From Marinobacter alexandrii (GTDB taxonomy: Bacteria > Bacteroidota > Bacteroidia > Cytophagales > Cyclobacteriaceae), in assembly GCA_039984955.1 (NCBI GenBank), contig JBDWTN010000007.1:310001-374000 (forward strand): a DNA stretch of 64,000 nt, given 5' to 3'. The notes beneath the pieces were generated by a model. The model worked only from the letters and a program-made list of their open reading frames with translations. It was not told the DNA's origin and made no database searches. Below, in pieces: positions 25,900-34,401 of this stretch; position 1 is the first letter of the stretch; each line of letters starts with the position of its first letter. Made by a program: the position numbers and the translations under genes.

Positions 25900-28469
25900 A
25901 TATTCCTAAGTGGCCTTTTAACTGGATGCGCAAAGTCCTCAACCCTCAACTTGCAGAACACATTGAGGGTGATTTATCTGAGTTGTACGAAGATTATATG
26001 GAGTACTACCCCAAATGGCGGGTCAGGCTTCTACATATTCGTGACTGCTTGCAAATGCTACATCCTCTCCTATTGAAGTCGTATGTTTCAAACTCAATCA
26101 TTACAAACATGCTACTTAACAATTTCAAACTAGGTTATAGAAACCTACTCAAGTACAAAAACAACACAGCCATTAATTTAGTTGGCTTAGTCTTGGGGCT
26201 TTGCACAAGTATCACACTTTACCGTGTAGTACAATATGAATACTCATTTGATCGATTTCACACTGAGTCTGAAAACATTTATCGTGTAGCTGAATATCAC
26301 GAAAAATACGGGGTTTACTATCAAACTCGGACACCTGCAGCTGAAAAAATCAAAGAAAGCCTTCCAGAGGCGCTGGCGGCAACAAGGTTAATTTCACCTT
26401 CATCTCTCTGGCTAACATATGATTCCAAAACGCTGAAAAAAGGAATTACCTATGTAGATCCTGATTTTGCAACAATGTTTTCATTCCAAGTCATTGAAGG
26501 GGATCTACAACAGACATTGGATTCAAAAGAACAAATTGCAATCTCTCTGGATGTGGCAAAAGCTTACTTTGGCTATGAAAATGCTGTAGGTAAAACATTG
26601 GTTTCCGCAGATGGAAAAAGTCAATACACTGTAGGAGCTGTTCTGGAAAATGCACCAGTTAATTCAAGCATAGACTATGAATTGATTCTTTCGTGGAAAG
26701 CGATCCCAGATTGGCTAAAAGATGCCGGTGATTGGCACAATACATTCATGAGTTCTTATGTCCAAATGAAACCTGGAGTCAATCCAAAAAGCCTTGACAA
26801 CAAACTCTTACAAATTGCAAAAAGTAATTTTCTTCCAGAAGGGATGGGTTCAGTATTCAATCTTGTAGGTCTTGAAGACTTTCATTCAGAAAATACTGGA
26901 AACAAAGCAACTGTTCAGCTTTTAATCATAATCTCTGGCATCATAAGCTTTATTGCTTTCATCAACTTTGTGAACCTCTCAACTGCTCAATCACTCAATA
27001 GGATCAGGGAAGTAGGAATCAGGAAAGTAATGGGTTCTGGCAAGGCAGAATTTATTGCTCAATTTGCCATTGAATCAATCATTCTGTGTGTAATATCTGG
27101 GTTTATTGCTATTGGAATTTCCCTGTTACTCACCTCTCAACTGAACATCTATTTTTCTTTGGTACTCCCCATAAATCTCAATATTGCTTATCAAATCACA
27201 TTTGGAACTTTATTCATTGCAATCACTATGGGAATAATTGCAGGTATATATCCTTCTCTATATCTCGCAGGAAAAGACATTATCCAGTCACTCAAAGGAG
27301 ATGTGAAAAAGGGTTCACAAAAATTATTTTTTCAAAAAATACTCATCGTAATTCAATACACAGCCTCCATAATTCTGATTGCTGCTACATTTATTATTTG
27401 GAATCAGGTGAGCTTCATGAAGAATCAAAATCTGGAATTAGATCATAAAAGAGTAATCGTTATTCATCTAGATTATACTTCTTTCACAGATCTTGAAAAA
27501 GCTGCAAAGGATGTCAGGCGGTTTCGAGAAGTAACAGAAAATCAGCCCTTTGTTGAATCTATCGCTTTTGCTTCAAATACTCCAGGAAATTATGATCAGA
27601 ACTACAATAATTTTGATGATGTGAATGGCAACAGTCGTGATATTCACCTACGTCAGACAAACTTCAGTGCTGGAGTAGTTCCTACTTTAGGACTGGATAT
27701 TATTAAAGGAAGAAACTTTGACGAGAAGCTTAAAGGAGAAAAAGATGTAGTCCTCATTAATGAATCTGCATTTGATGCATTTGGCTGGGAAGATCTGGAA
27801 AACAAAGAAATCAGAGCAAGTGGTGATCAAGATACCTATCAGGTGATTGGAGTCGTGAAAGACTTCCATTATCAATCTCTGGCAGAACAAATAGAACCCA
27901 TGATTTATTGGTATATGGGTCCTGATCCTGTCGGGTCAAAAATCATGTTGCAGTATCAAAAAGGATCAATAGAAGAAACCATTGACTACCTCAAAGACAA
28001 TTGGGTTATAACAGGCTCCATGTCAACCCTTAATTATGATTTTCTAGACACTACATTTAATGAGTTGTATGAATCAGAAGAACGCACAGGTTTAATCATC
28101 ACCCTATTTTCAATTGTTGGTATTTTTCTGGCCTCACTCGGTTTAGTTGCCTTGGCCTCATTCATGATAAGGCAGAAAACGAAAGAAATAGGTATCCGTA
28201 AGGTGATGGGTGCATCTAGTATTCAAGTAGCTCAAATGCTATCAAAACGTTTTATTTTATTAGTTGCCATAGCAATTATAATCTCGTGTCCTTTGATATG
28301 GTATGCTGGAAATGAGTTTCTAAATAACTTCTCCTATCGGGTAGATATTGGTCCACTAATTTTTATTATTTCATCATTCATTTCAATAGCAATTGGAGTA
28401 GTGAGTGTTGGGTATCGATCGTATAAAGCTGCATTAAACGATCCGGTAGATTCCCTGAGATCAGAGTAA
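25896..28469 (+). CDS. FtsX/MacB-type ABC transporter permease with N-terminal prefix domain
   Basis: The ATG at 25896 (MNIPKWPF, 857 residues) is chosen over the TTG at 25857, which lies inside padR. An N-terminal prefix domain (1-75, HIEGDLSELYEDYM) is followed by two copies of a periplasmic core domain plus a FtsX permease unit: membrane segments near 95-115 and 345-500, then 750-850. EVGIRKVMGSG and EIGIRKVMGAS mark the two FtsX units. The pair behaves as an entire transporter membrane half. No ATPase gene is adjacent, so the ATPase must come from elsewhere. Export of a peptide, lipid or toxic compound is the usual guess; the substrate is unknown. Confidence 0.88.
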   Translation: MNIPKWPFNWMRKVLNPQLAEHIEGDLSELYEDYMEYYPKWRVRLLHIRDCLQMLHPLLLKSYVSNSIITNMLLNNFKLGYRNLLKYKNNTAINLVGLVLGLCTSITLYRVVQYEYSFDRFHTESENIYRVAEYHEKYGVYYQTRTPAAEKIKESLPEALAATRLISPSSLWLTYDSKTLKKGITYVDPDFATMFSFQVIEGDLQQTLDSKEQIAISLDVAKAYFGYENAVGKTLVSADGKSQYTVGAVLENAPVNSSIDYELILSWKAIPDWLKDAGDWHNTFMSSYVQMKPGVNPKSLDNKLLQIAKSNFLPEGMGSVFNLVGLEDFHSENTGNKATVQLLIIISGIISFIAFINFVNLSTAQSLNRIREVGIRKVMGSGKAEFIAQFAIESIILCVISGFIAIGISLLLTSQLNIYFSLVLPINLNIAYQITFGTLFIAITMGIIAGIYPSLYLAGKDIIQSLKGDVKKGSQKLFFQKILIVIQYTASIILIAATFIIWNQVSFMKNQNLELDHKRVIVIHLDYTSFTDLEKAAKDVRRFREVTENQPFVESIAFASNTPGNYDQNYNNFDDVNGNSRDIHLRQTNFSAGVVPTLGLDIIKGRNFDEKLKGEKDVVLINESAFDAFGWEDLENKEIRASGDQDTYQVIGVVKDFHYQSLAEQIEPMIYWYMGPDPVGSKIMLQYQKGSIEETIDYLKDNWVITGSMSTLNYDFLDTTFNELYESEERTGLIITLFSIVGIFLASLGLVALASFMIRQKTKEIGIRKVMGASSIQVAQMLSKRFILLVAIAIIISCPLIWYAGNEFLNNFSYRVDIGPLIFIISSFISIAIGVVSVGYRSYKAALNDPVDSLRSE

Positions 28470-28560
28470 TTACCCTCAAAAAAATAGTCATAATGACTAC
28501 TTCTAATTATAGCACAATACCTATAAGGAATTGAATTTTTTTAATTCAAATTTGATATGG

Positions 28561-28600
28561 AAACTAAAAATCATTAAGCGAAAACTATAAATCATTAAGC
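28561..28600. repeat. two-copy 19-bp tandem repeat before a small ORF
   Basis: AAACTAAAAATCATTAAGC (28561-28579) and AAACTATAAATCATTAAGC (28582-28600) differ at one base and have a 21-bp period, two helical turns. They end 1 base before the ATG of the 51-residue ORF. Two same-face copies suggest a regulator binding site or a recent slippage duplication. Confidence 0.5.
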
Positions 28601-28601
28601 T

Positions 28602-28757
28602 ATGGGTTATTTATTCAATTTCTTTGCGAAAAAAGACGCAATCAAACTTTCAAAATCTGATTCTGGAGAATGGATGGTGAAGAAAAACTTCAGCATCTTA
28701 TATATCGGATCAAAGGAAAAATGCCAGACTTATATGCAGCGACTAAAAGTTGCTTGA
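28602..28757 (+). CDS. small conserved-looking protein, 51 residues
   Basis: This short ORF begins MGYLFNFFAKKDAIKLSKS and ends in MQRLKVA. It contains a mix of aromatic, basic and hydrophobic residues, including EWMVKKNFSILYIGSKEKCQ, that looks protein-like rather than random. It is followed by a good terminator (28791-28818), which supports a real transcript. No family was recognised. It lacks a membrane segment and a signal peptide. Confidence 0.55.
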   Translation: MGYLFNFFAKKDAIKLSKSDSGEWMVKKNFSILYIGSKEKCQTYMQRLKVA

Positions 28758-28790
28758 CAGAGTATGATCTTTTTTATAACTAACAGGTAG

Positions 28791-28818
28791 ACCCCACATT
28801 GATGGGGTTTATTTTTTT
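28791..28818 (+). terminator. rho-independent terminator of the small ORF
   Basis: ACCCCA and TGGGGT form a 6-bp stem with a 6-base loop (28791-28808), followed by TTATTTTTTT on the plus strand. It lies between the convergent small ORF and the EF-hand gene. Confidence 0.75.
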
Positions 28819-29380
28819 AATCCTTATCCGCCCAGAAGCCAAACAACCAATTACCCGGAACACGCTCATCACTTGATCGAAAGAATTCATCAACGGCACG
28901 CATCAATTCTTTTTTGGTAATAAAATCATCTCCATCTCTATCCAATTTTATAAATGCTTTAGCTGAGTGTTTGATAGGAATATGGTAACACATGAACATA
29001 TCTGAATACTCATCTACAGAGATCACTCCATCATTATTAACATCAAATGAGTCAAAAATGGAACTAATCATGTGCACCACCCAACTTTTATACAATGGCT
29101 CATTTCCTTCCTTTAATATATCTTCAAAGAATTCCAGAAAATGCTCTTCATTAGCCTCTCCTCCTTGTCTTTGGAAATATTTTTGAAACATCCCCCAGCT
29201 CTTCACACTTCTATCAAGAATTGTCTTGTATTCTGGCGTATCTGGTTTGAGCATCCACAACAGACATAACGATTCTCCAATTTCTCGAAAATCAACTTCC
29301 TCAAGAACGCCATTGCGGTCTTGATCTAAAACAACTCTGAAATAATGAGATATCTTTTCCTTTTGTAAATCTGAAAGCAT
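28817..29380 (-). CDS. EF-hand calcium-binding protein
   Basis: This 187-residue, signal-less, mostly helical protein has three calcium loops: Asp19-Asp30 (DQDRNGVLEEVD), Asp113-Glu124 (DVNNDGVISVDE) and Asp147-Glu158 (DRDGDDFITKKE). A fourth, degenerate EF-hand probably lies near 60-90. The four-EF-hand layout resembles sarcoplasmic calcium-binding protein and bacterial calerythrin, so it may buffer or sense Ca2+ in the cytoplasm. The first loop ends in Asp instead of the usual Glu, which often shifts binding toward Mg2+. It stands alone: the neighbours give no functional link. Confidence 0.85.
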   Translation of the reverse strand: MLSDLQKEKISHYFRVVLDQDRNGVLEEVDFREIGESLCLLWMLKPDTPEYKTILDRSVKSWGMFQKYFQRQGGEANEEHFLEFFEDILKEGNEPLYKSWVVHMISSIFDSFDVNNDGVISVDEYSDMFMCYHIPIKHSAKAFIKLDRDGDDFITKKELMRAVDEFFRSSDERVPGNWLFGFWADKD

Positions 29381-29629
29381 AAAAACAATAGTGGTTTGGC
29401 TTCAATATACATAAAGATATAACGTACCTGAACAAATATCGACGAACTATTGAAGTACGAAGACCTTTCAGAAGGTATTGCAGTCTAGTGAATAGATTTT
29501 AACGATCGTAGATGCATCTAGCATGATCAACTCTTACCTCAATTTTTCTGTAATCTTCAACCTAAGCATTCACGGAAACTCAAGTGACCGTCGACCTTTA
29601 ACTGATTGAAGAAAGATTGAATTTTTTAT

Positions 29630-29983
29630 TCAGGACACATCATCATGATAACTCTCACTATCAAATGGAGCTTCAGCCCTTTGGAGCATACTATAATCTC
29701 TTATTGCTTGTGCAACTACCAGACGATAGTTTTTGAAAATGTACTCTCTTCCTTTTTGTTGAGAAGCTCTATGTATCTCTGTAATTCTCCATTCTCTCAC
29801 TGACTCTTCGCTTTCCCAGAATGAAAGTGATAAAATTTTATCAGGATTTTCAAAACTTTGAAAACGCTCAATTGAAATAAAGCCCAAGTTTTTTTTAAGC
29901 TCAGGTTTCAGTTTAGCAGCTATTTCAAGGTACTCAAGTTTATTCTCCGCGTTTGGCAAGACTTCAAATATCACAGCAATCAT
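29630..29983 (-). CDS. antibiotic biosynthesis monooxygenase (ABM)-fold protein
   Basis: This 117-residue ferredoxin-like protein has ABM features: MIAVIFEVLPNAENKLEYLE at the start, GFISIERFQSFENPDKILSLSFW, and ESVREWRITEIHRASQQKGRE. Such proteins act as small monooxygenases or as quality-control/heme-related proteins. It starts 5 bases after the alpha/beta-hydrolase stop, so the two form an operon. A divergent ArsR-type regulator is nearby and probably controls both. The 249 bases between it and the EF-hand gene hold no recognisable feature. Confidence 0.85.
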   Translation of the reverse strand: MIAVIFEVLPNAENKLEYLEIAAKLKPELKKNLGFISIERFQSFENPDKILSLSFWESEESVREWRITEIHRASQQKGREYIFKNYRLVVAQAIRDYSMLQRAEAPFDSESYHDDVS

Positions 29984-29988
29984 TTCCT

Positions 29989-30981
29989 TTATTTTTTAAA
30001 CTTAAAACTCAAAAATTCTTCTACCTCTCTATACAACTCGTACCTATTTTTTTCTAGGTGAGCAACATGTGTCGACTTTTTAAGGATGATGTATTTTATA
30101 GATGCCACATTTTTGAGTTCATCAATTAAATAATCGGCATCTTTTGAATTCAATACCGTATCCCACTCACCTCTTATGACCAACGTGTGAGTTTTGATTT
30201 TTTTCGGATCAAAAAAGCATGATCCATTCCAGCAGTTGTACAAATCAAGTTTCCAGCCGGCAGGATAGCGAACAGCACGCGGCAATCTTTTCTTCGAGGT
30301 TAAATCACTTTGCAGCCATTTAGCACCCCATTCCAAATGTATATTCTCATGGAGGGTTGTTTCTCCTTGTGGAATTGCTTTTGAAAATTGCTTTATACGT
30401 TTCTCAGGAGTAAGATCAATGTATCGATAATCTGGTCTCTCCCATTCTAAAGGCCCATCTCGTCTTACAAATGGAGCAAACAGAACCAGCTTGTCTACCG
30501 TTTTCGGATAGAGACTGGTGTAGTAACCTGAAACAGAGGCTCCCCACGAATGACCGATTAAATTTATTTTATCAAAATTCTCATTCTGCGCGAGAATGTA
30601 TTTAACTGCTTGATGAATGTCATATGCTACTTCCTCTCCCATACCCAATGGATCACCATCAGCGTCATCATTCATCTTGCTATATCGATCAGAGCATCCG
30701 TATCCTAAAAAATCTAGGGCGTAAACATCATGCCCTTGTTTAGATATAAATTCAATCCAGGAAAGTCCATCCATCTCAAAACCTGACGCCAGGTTAGTAG
30801 GAAAAGATGCACCATGAATGAGTAAAACTGGAGGTTTATCAGCAACATCATTCACTGACAAATGTGTTAAGCACAATTTCAAGCCAGTGATTCTACTTTC
30901 TATTTCAATCTGCTCTGACATCTTTTGAGCATTGCATGCCAGTAATCCTAAAACCAAAAATAAGGAAGCTATTGTCTTCAT
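29989..30981 (-). CDS. alpha/beta-hydrolase lipoprotein
   Basis: The ATG at 30981 (330 residues) is preferred over a TTG at 31002, as it gives a clean lipoprotein signal with Cys16 (VLGLLACNAQ). The nucleophile elbow is GHSWGAS. LLIHGASFP supplies the oxyanion region and STHVAHLEK the catalytic His; an acid in RGEWDTVLN is likely. It is probably tethered to a membrane on the periplasmic side or the surface. It is cotranscribed with the ABM protein 5 bases downstream. The regulator at 31078 is divergent, with a perfect palindrome between. The substrate is unknown, though the pairing suggests breakdown or detoxification of a small organic compound. Confidence 0.85.
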   Translation of the reverse strand: MKTIASLFLVLGLLACNAQKMSEQIEIESRITGLKLCLTHLSVNDVADKPPVLLIHGASFPTNLASGFEMDGLSWIEFISKQGHDVYALDFLGYGCSDRYSKMNDDADGDPLGMGEEVAYDIHQAVKYILAQNENFDKINLIGHSWGASVSGYYTSLYPKTVDKLVLFAPFVRRDGPLEWERPDYRYIDLTPEKRIKQFSKAIPQGETTLHENIHLEWGAKWLQSDLTSKKRLPRAVRYPAGWKLDLYNCWNGSCFFDPKKIKTHTLVIRGEWDTVLNSKDADYLIDELKNVASIKYIILKKSTHVAHLEKNRYELYREVEEFLSFKFKK

Positions 30982-31024
30982 TCGTAATTTCTTTGAGATC
31001 AAAGAGAATACTTTCCGTATATTA

Positions 31025-31048
31025 ATACTTCATTTTAAAATGAAGTAT
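31025..31048. promoter_or_regulatory. 24-bp perfect palindrome, candidate operator of the ArsR-type regulator
   Basis: ATACTTCATTTT is followed directly by its exact reverse complement, giving a perfect 24-bp dyad. It sits in the 96-base divergent space, 44 bases before the hydrolase start and 30 bases before the regulator start. Position and symmetry fit a dimeric ArsR/SmtB-type repressor controlling both directions. Confidence 0.7.
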
Positions 31049-31077
31049 GAAATTCGTAGTGAGCTATACCTAAATAA

Positions 31078-31758
31078 ATGGAAACATCTAAGGATTTTGC
31101 TAAAATCACCTCATTGATTGCTGAACCTGCAAGGGCTACCATTCTATGGTGCCTTCTAGATGGTAGAGCATACACTGCTACTGAGCTAGCATTATTCGCT
31201 AATCTATCACCTCAAGCTGGGAGCAATCACTTAAACAAATTAAGAGAGCATGGACTTATCAGTACTGAAAAACAAGGAAGACATAAGTATTACAGAATCT
31301 CCAACTCCGAAGTAGCTTATGCTATAGAGGCTATTGCTGCTATCATCCCCAAAAGAGAGTCAAGAGAATCAGGAAAAGAAAAACTACCAACATCCGGCAT
31401 AAAGCATGCAAGAACATGTTACGATCACCTGGCTGGCTACATGGGGGTTAAAATCCACGAAAAGTTGATCGCAAGAAAATTATTATCAGAAGATGATAGT
31501 CAATATTTACCGACATCTGAGGGTGAGAATTGGTTCGCTTCACTTGGGATTGACTGTCAAAAACTGAGTAAGACCAAACGGAAGTTCGCATACAAATGCC
31601 TGGACTGGTCTGAAAGAAAGCATCACCTTGGAGGTGCTCTAGGAGCTGCGTTGTTAGAAGCAATGATTGAAAGAGATTGGATAAGAAAAATTGAGCATTC
31701 AAGAGAAGTTGTAATTACATTCTCAGGAAGTAAAAACCTGCATGAAGTGTTATTCTAA
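31078..31758 (+). CDS. ArsR-family winged-helix transcriptional regulator
   Basis: This 226-residue regulator has an N-terminal ArsR domain (about 5-90: EPARATILWCLLDGRAYTATELA, SPQAGSNHLNKLREHGLIS, GRHKYYRIS). A C-terminal extension of about 120 residues contains CYDHLAGYMGVKI and CLDWSERKHHLGGALGAAL. The typical metal motif ELCVCDL of ArsR/SmtB is absent, so the signal is probably an organic molecule or redox state sensed by the C-terminal part, which has three Cys. It is divergent from the hydrolase/monooxygenase operon and likely represses it through the 24-bp palindrome. Confidence 0.88.
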   Translation: METSKDFAKITSLIAEPARATILWCLLDGRAYTATELALFANLSPQAGSNHLNKLREHGLISTEKQGRHKYYRISNSEVAYAIEAIAAIIPKRESRESGKEKLPTSGIKHARTCYDHLAGYMGVKIHEKLIARKLLSEDDSQYLPTSEGENWFASLGIDCQKLSKTKRKFAYKCLDWSERKHHLGGALGAALLEAMIERDWIRKIEHSREVVITFSGSKNLHEVLF

Positions 31759-31868
31759 GGTTCGTTTTACTTTGATGTATTCTTTTCCAAAGACTATTTT
31801 GAATGACATGCCCGAAGTGATAAGCTGAATACTTTCATAATTCTATTTTTTACTTTGCTCTCTGCCTC

Positions 31869-32663
31869 TCATAATTGTATTGATTTCCCATTTTGCAGAA
31901 TGACGCAATTGACACCCATTGCTTCTGACCTTCTTTTGAATAATTGGTCATCTGCAGGGTTGTAGTTCTTCTTAAACATGGCCCCACAGTTGTAGTGAAC
32001 CGGGATGACCATTTTAGGCTTCATAACTTGTACTGCTTTCAAGGCTTCTTCTTCATCCATGGTGTTGCCAGCAATCTTGCCTCCAATGGGAATCATCAGC
32101 ACATCGGGAGATGATACCTTTTCCCATTCGTCCTCGAACAACATCGTATCTCCCAGATTGACGATAGCTCTATCCTTATATTTTATATGAAACCCCATTT
32201 CGCCATAGCCAAACCGCTCTTCAGGACCTTCATGCAAGGTTTTAGAAAATGGACCTACTTTCAAGATTAAAGGACCATGTGTCCCTTTGACCCCAGTGAT
32301 TTCCAGGTCATCAACTACAATTGTTTCATCTACTGCAACGGTATAGAGATTCTTTATTGGAGTGTTGAACACCAGTCCTTTACTTCTTGGTCCTAAAATC
32401 AACCTTTCACCTTTGATTGTTCGAACCATTTTCTCATTGCAGATCACTTTGGCACCAGAAATTTTGGCAACCCTATCCGTATGCCAATGGTGATCAGGGT
32501 CACCATGTGTGACAAATATGTGTGTGATATCACGCCATTCAGTTTTAGGGATTAAGGTTTTGAAAAAATCAGGTATGTAAAAACTTCCTCCGGGATCAAT
32601 AGCGATCTTATTGCTTCCCCAATCAATCAGAAAGGTGTTGTACCCATAGAATGTGACTTTCAT
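31869..32663 (-). CDS. metallo-beta-lactamase-fold hydrolase, UlaG-like
   Basis: This 264-residue cytoplasmic protein of the MBL superfamily has FYGYNTFLIDWGSNKIAIDPG at the start, the metal motif THGDPDHHWH (His53, Asp55, Asp57, His58), a NLGDTML Asp and a VIPVHYN His. The usual HxHxDH reads HxDxDH here, with Asp55 at the second ligand. This variant occurs in UlaG/RNase Z-like relatives, but the metal site may differ. The reaction is probably hydrolysis of a phosphoester, lactone or amide; the substrate is unknown. It stands alone; the 247 bases upstream hold no recognisable feature. Confidence 0.85.
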   Translation of the reverse strand: MKVTFYGYNTFLIDWGSNKIAIDPGGSFYIPDFFKTLIPKTEWRDITHIFVTHGDPDHHWHTDRVAKISGAKVICNEKMVRTIKGERLILGPRSKGLVFNTPIKNLYTVAVDETIVVDDLEITGVKGTHGPLILKVGPFSKTLHEGPEERFGYGEMGFHIKYKDRAIVNLGDTMLFEDEWEKVSSPDVLMIPIGGKIAGNTMDEEEALKAVQVMKPKMVIPVHYNCGAMFKKNYNPADDQLFKRRSEAMGVNCVILQNGKSIQL

Positions 32664-32910
32664 TTCGTTGCATGTTTATGCCATCGCCCTCCAAGCAAAC
32701 TCTCCTTTTGGCGTAGTAGTTAATTAGTTGCTTCACGACAACAAGCTAAAAGTAGGTGCGAACCCCATGCAATGAGCGTAATCATAAAGAACAATGAACC
32801 AAATCATATTGGTGGATTGAACTGGCTTGGACAGAGTCAAGTTAAAATACTTCGTGCCAATTTACCATACCATTTAAGAGTTCAAGCTTTATAACCACTT
32901 ATAAGAATAC

Positions 32911-33171
32911 TTACCCTTTTTCCTTTTTCAGCTTTTCGACTTCCTTTTCAACAGAGAAAAGATTAATAGAGTTGTAAGCACCTATATAATGGAAGAAAAT
33001 CGCGATTCCCCAGCCGCCTGTTGGCCAAACAGGCCACATATATCCACTTCCTGTAATTACCCAAATAGCCCACAAAAACATATTAACCAATACATAAATT
33101 AAAAAGTGGTATTTGAAATCAATGCGCTTTTTTGCATTTTCCTTTATTTGTTCTTCAGTAATATTACTCAT
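32911..33171 (-). CDS. 2TM-domain membrane protein
   Basis: This 86-residue protein has two membrane helices (about 22-42 and 52-70) linked by a short Gly/Trp/Pro-rich loop (WPVWPTGGWG) and a charged tail VEKEVEKLKKEKG. It matches the 2TM domain pattern common in Bacteroidota, which in other proteins is attached to histidine kinases (LytS-type). As a stand-alone protein its role is unknown. Confidence 0.8.
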   Translation of the reverse strand: MSNITEEQIKENAKKRIDFKYHFLIYVLVNMFLWAIWVITGSGYMWPVWPTGGWGIAIFFHYIGAYNSINLFSVEKEVEKLKKEKG

Positions 33172-33319
33172 GACGTTACAATATTTTTTATTCGTGAATA
33201 TTGAGTTCCTTTTGAAATGTTTTTAAATCGTGTATGGTTGAATCTGCAAGGTTTATTCATTTAAAAGGATCCAAACTTGAATACCAATCCTATGCTAAAT
33301 CCTGATAGATCTCTATTAT

Positions 33320-33883
33320 TCAAATTATCCAAAGAACTACCCAAAAATTGCCTATAAGAAAGTTTAAGCCTGTAATAAAAGCCTTAGTTAAATTGAACTC
33401 CAGATTCACACCTGGCTCGATAATGAAGGCACGGGAAGATTCAGCTTCCACCTCATTATCGTTAATGGAAACTCCTCCTGCCATTAGGTTAATGGGCACA
33501 GAAAAATGAATGGAATTGCTAAGGTTGGAAATGTACTCGGCAAAAATTCCTCCTGCACCATAGCTAACATCTAAAGTTGCATTCGTATTCCCACTTAAGT
33601 TATCTCCTATAAAATTATAATCACTGGCTGTTCCCATTCCAATTCCACCAAAAGCGAATTTTCGATTGATTATGACACCACCTTTACCTCCTATTGAAAT
33701 ACCCCAATTTCCATTTAATTGTGCTGCATGAACAAAAGGTCCTCCATAAGCACCAGTAGAAGTTCCATTAGAATTTTCTTTTGAATTTGAAAATATTGTA
33801 TTCATTTCTTGAGAGAAAATTGATGTTGAAATACACACAAGCATTATTGCTAGTATCGTTTTATTTTCTATCACCGTTATCAT
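33320..33883 (-). CDS. outer-membrane beta-barrel-like protein, probably frameshifted near its 3' end
   Basis: This 187-residue ORF has a signal peptide (about 10-24, SIFSQ) and alternating Gly/aromatic strands (GNWGISIGGKGGVIINRKFAFGG). Its frame ends in the odd tail FLIGNFWVVLWII. From about 33377 another frame continues YRLKLSYRQFLG to GLVFKFGSF and stops at 33261; this is a typical barrel end with a terminal Phe. One missing base in the A4 run (plus strand) at 33377-33380 explains it. The intact gene would thus span 33261-33883, about 207 residues. It is either a real pseudogene or a sequencing slip. No specific function was recognised. Confidence 0.65.
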   Translation of the reverse strand: MITVIENKTILAIMLVCISTSIFSQEMNTIFSNSKENSNGTSTGAYGGPFVHAAQLNGNWGISIGGKGGVIINRKFAFGGIGMGTASDYNFIGDNLSGNTNATLDVSYGAGGIFAEYISNLSNSIHFSVPINLMAGGVSINDNEVEAESSRAFIIEPGVNLEFNLTKAFITGLNFLIGNFWVVLWII

Positions 33884-33896
33884 ACCGTACTATTAC

Positions 33897-34142
33897 TTAT
33901 TTAATAAATCGATGCTCACCCCATGGCGTTGCTTTCGTTTTCCACTTGGCATTTGTCAAGACCAATGATCCAAAGGCCATTACAATGATTGTGATTGCTA
34001 CGAACCCTGCATTAAGAGTCAAAAAGATAGGCTTGAGTGCTAGAAAACTCAGTAGAGCAACAAGCAGAATCTGCCACTTACCCCAGTTCTTATCATAGCG
34101 GACTTTGATACCACTAGCAATATTTGGATGTGATTCATTCAT
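33897..34142 (-). CDS. small two-helix membrane protein
   Basis: This 81-residue protein has two predicted membrane helices (about 22-40 and 44-62) and a basic C-terminus. It lies 13 bases upstream of the barrel-like protein on the same strand, so they may be cotranscribed. No family was recognised. The start MNESHPNIAS is the only ATG at the right place. Confidence 0.55.
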   Translation of the reverse strand: MNESHPNIASGIKVRYDKNWGKWQILLVALLSFLALKPIFLTLNAGFVAITIIVMAFGSLVLTNAKWKTKATPWGEHRFIK

Positions 34143-34179
34143 ATTGGGAATAATCTAGAGATATGGTGCAGCCACTTCA

Positions 34180-34401
34180 ATGATCCGCCTCAATTACTTT
34201 TCTGATCGGCATCAAGTATTAATTCTGAATGCAATCACCTTCCGCAGGCGGCAAAAGGGAAAAACTCCCTTGAAGGACACATCTGTCTATGATACGCTGG
34301 AAGAGCTTGAACATAAGTTTAGAGAAAGCCCAGATTTTCAGGAAGCATTTGAAAAGCTTATACCTAAAATCTTTGAAGGTAAAGGATGGAATGAGCGGTA
34401 A
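34180..34401 (+). CDS. small ORF, possibly a toxin-antitoxin remnant
   Basis: This 73-residue ORF has an N-terminal half (RLNYFSDRHQVLILNAITFR, KGKTPLKD) that loosely resembles the strand-and-basic-tail core of RelE/HigB Gp49-type toxins. The C-terminal half (TLEELEHKFRESPDFQEAFEKL) resembles the start of some antitoxins. It is too short to be an intact toxin and there is no antitoxin gene next to it. It could be a decayed fragment or a chance ORF. The frame is open 21 bases upstream of the ATG. Confidence 0.3.
   Translation: MIRLNYFSDRHQVLILNAITFRRRQKGKTPLKDTSVYDTLEELEHKFRESPDFQEAFEKLIPKIFEGKGWNER

Noticed and set aside
28561-28600. CRISPR-like repeat
   Set aside because: Only two copies, 2-base spacing and no cas genes; it is a simple tandem duplication. 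No CRISPR array was seen elsewhere in the window.
29381-29629. Possible RNA or pseudogene in the 249-base gap
   Set aside because: No stable long hairpin, tRNA-like cloverleaf or coding remnant could be recognised by eye.
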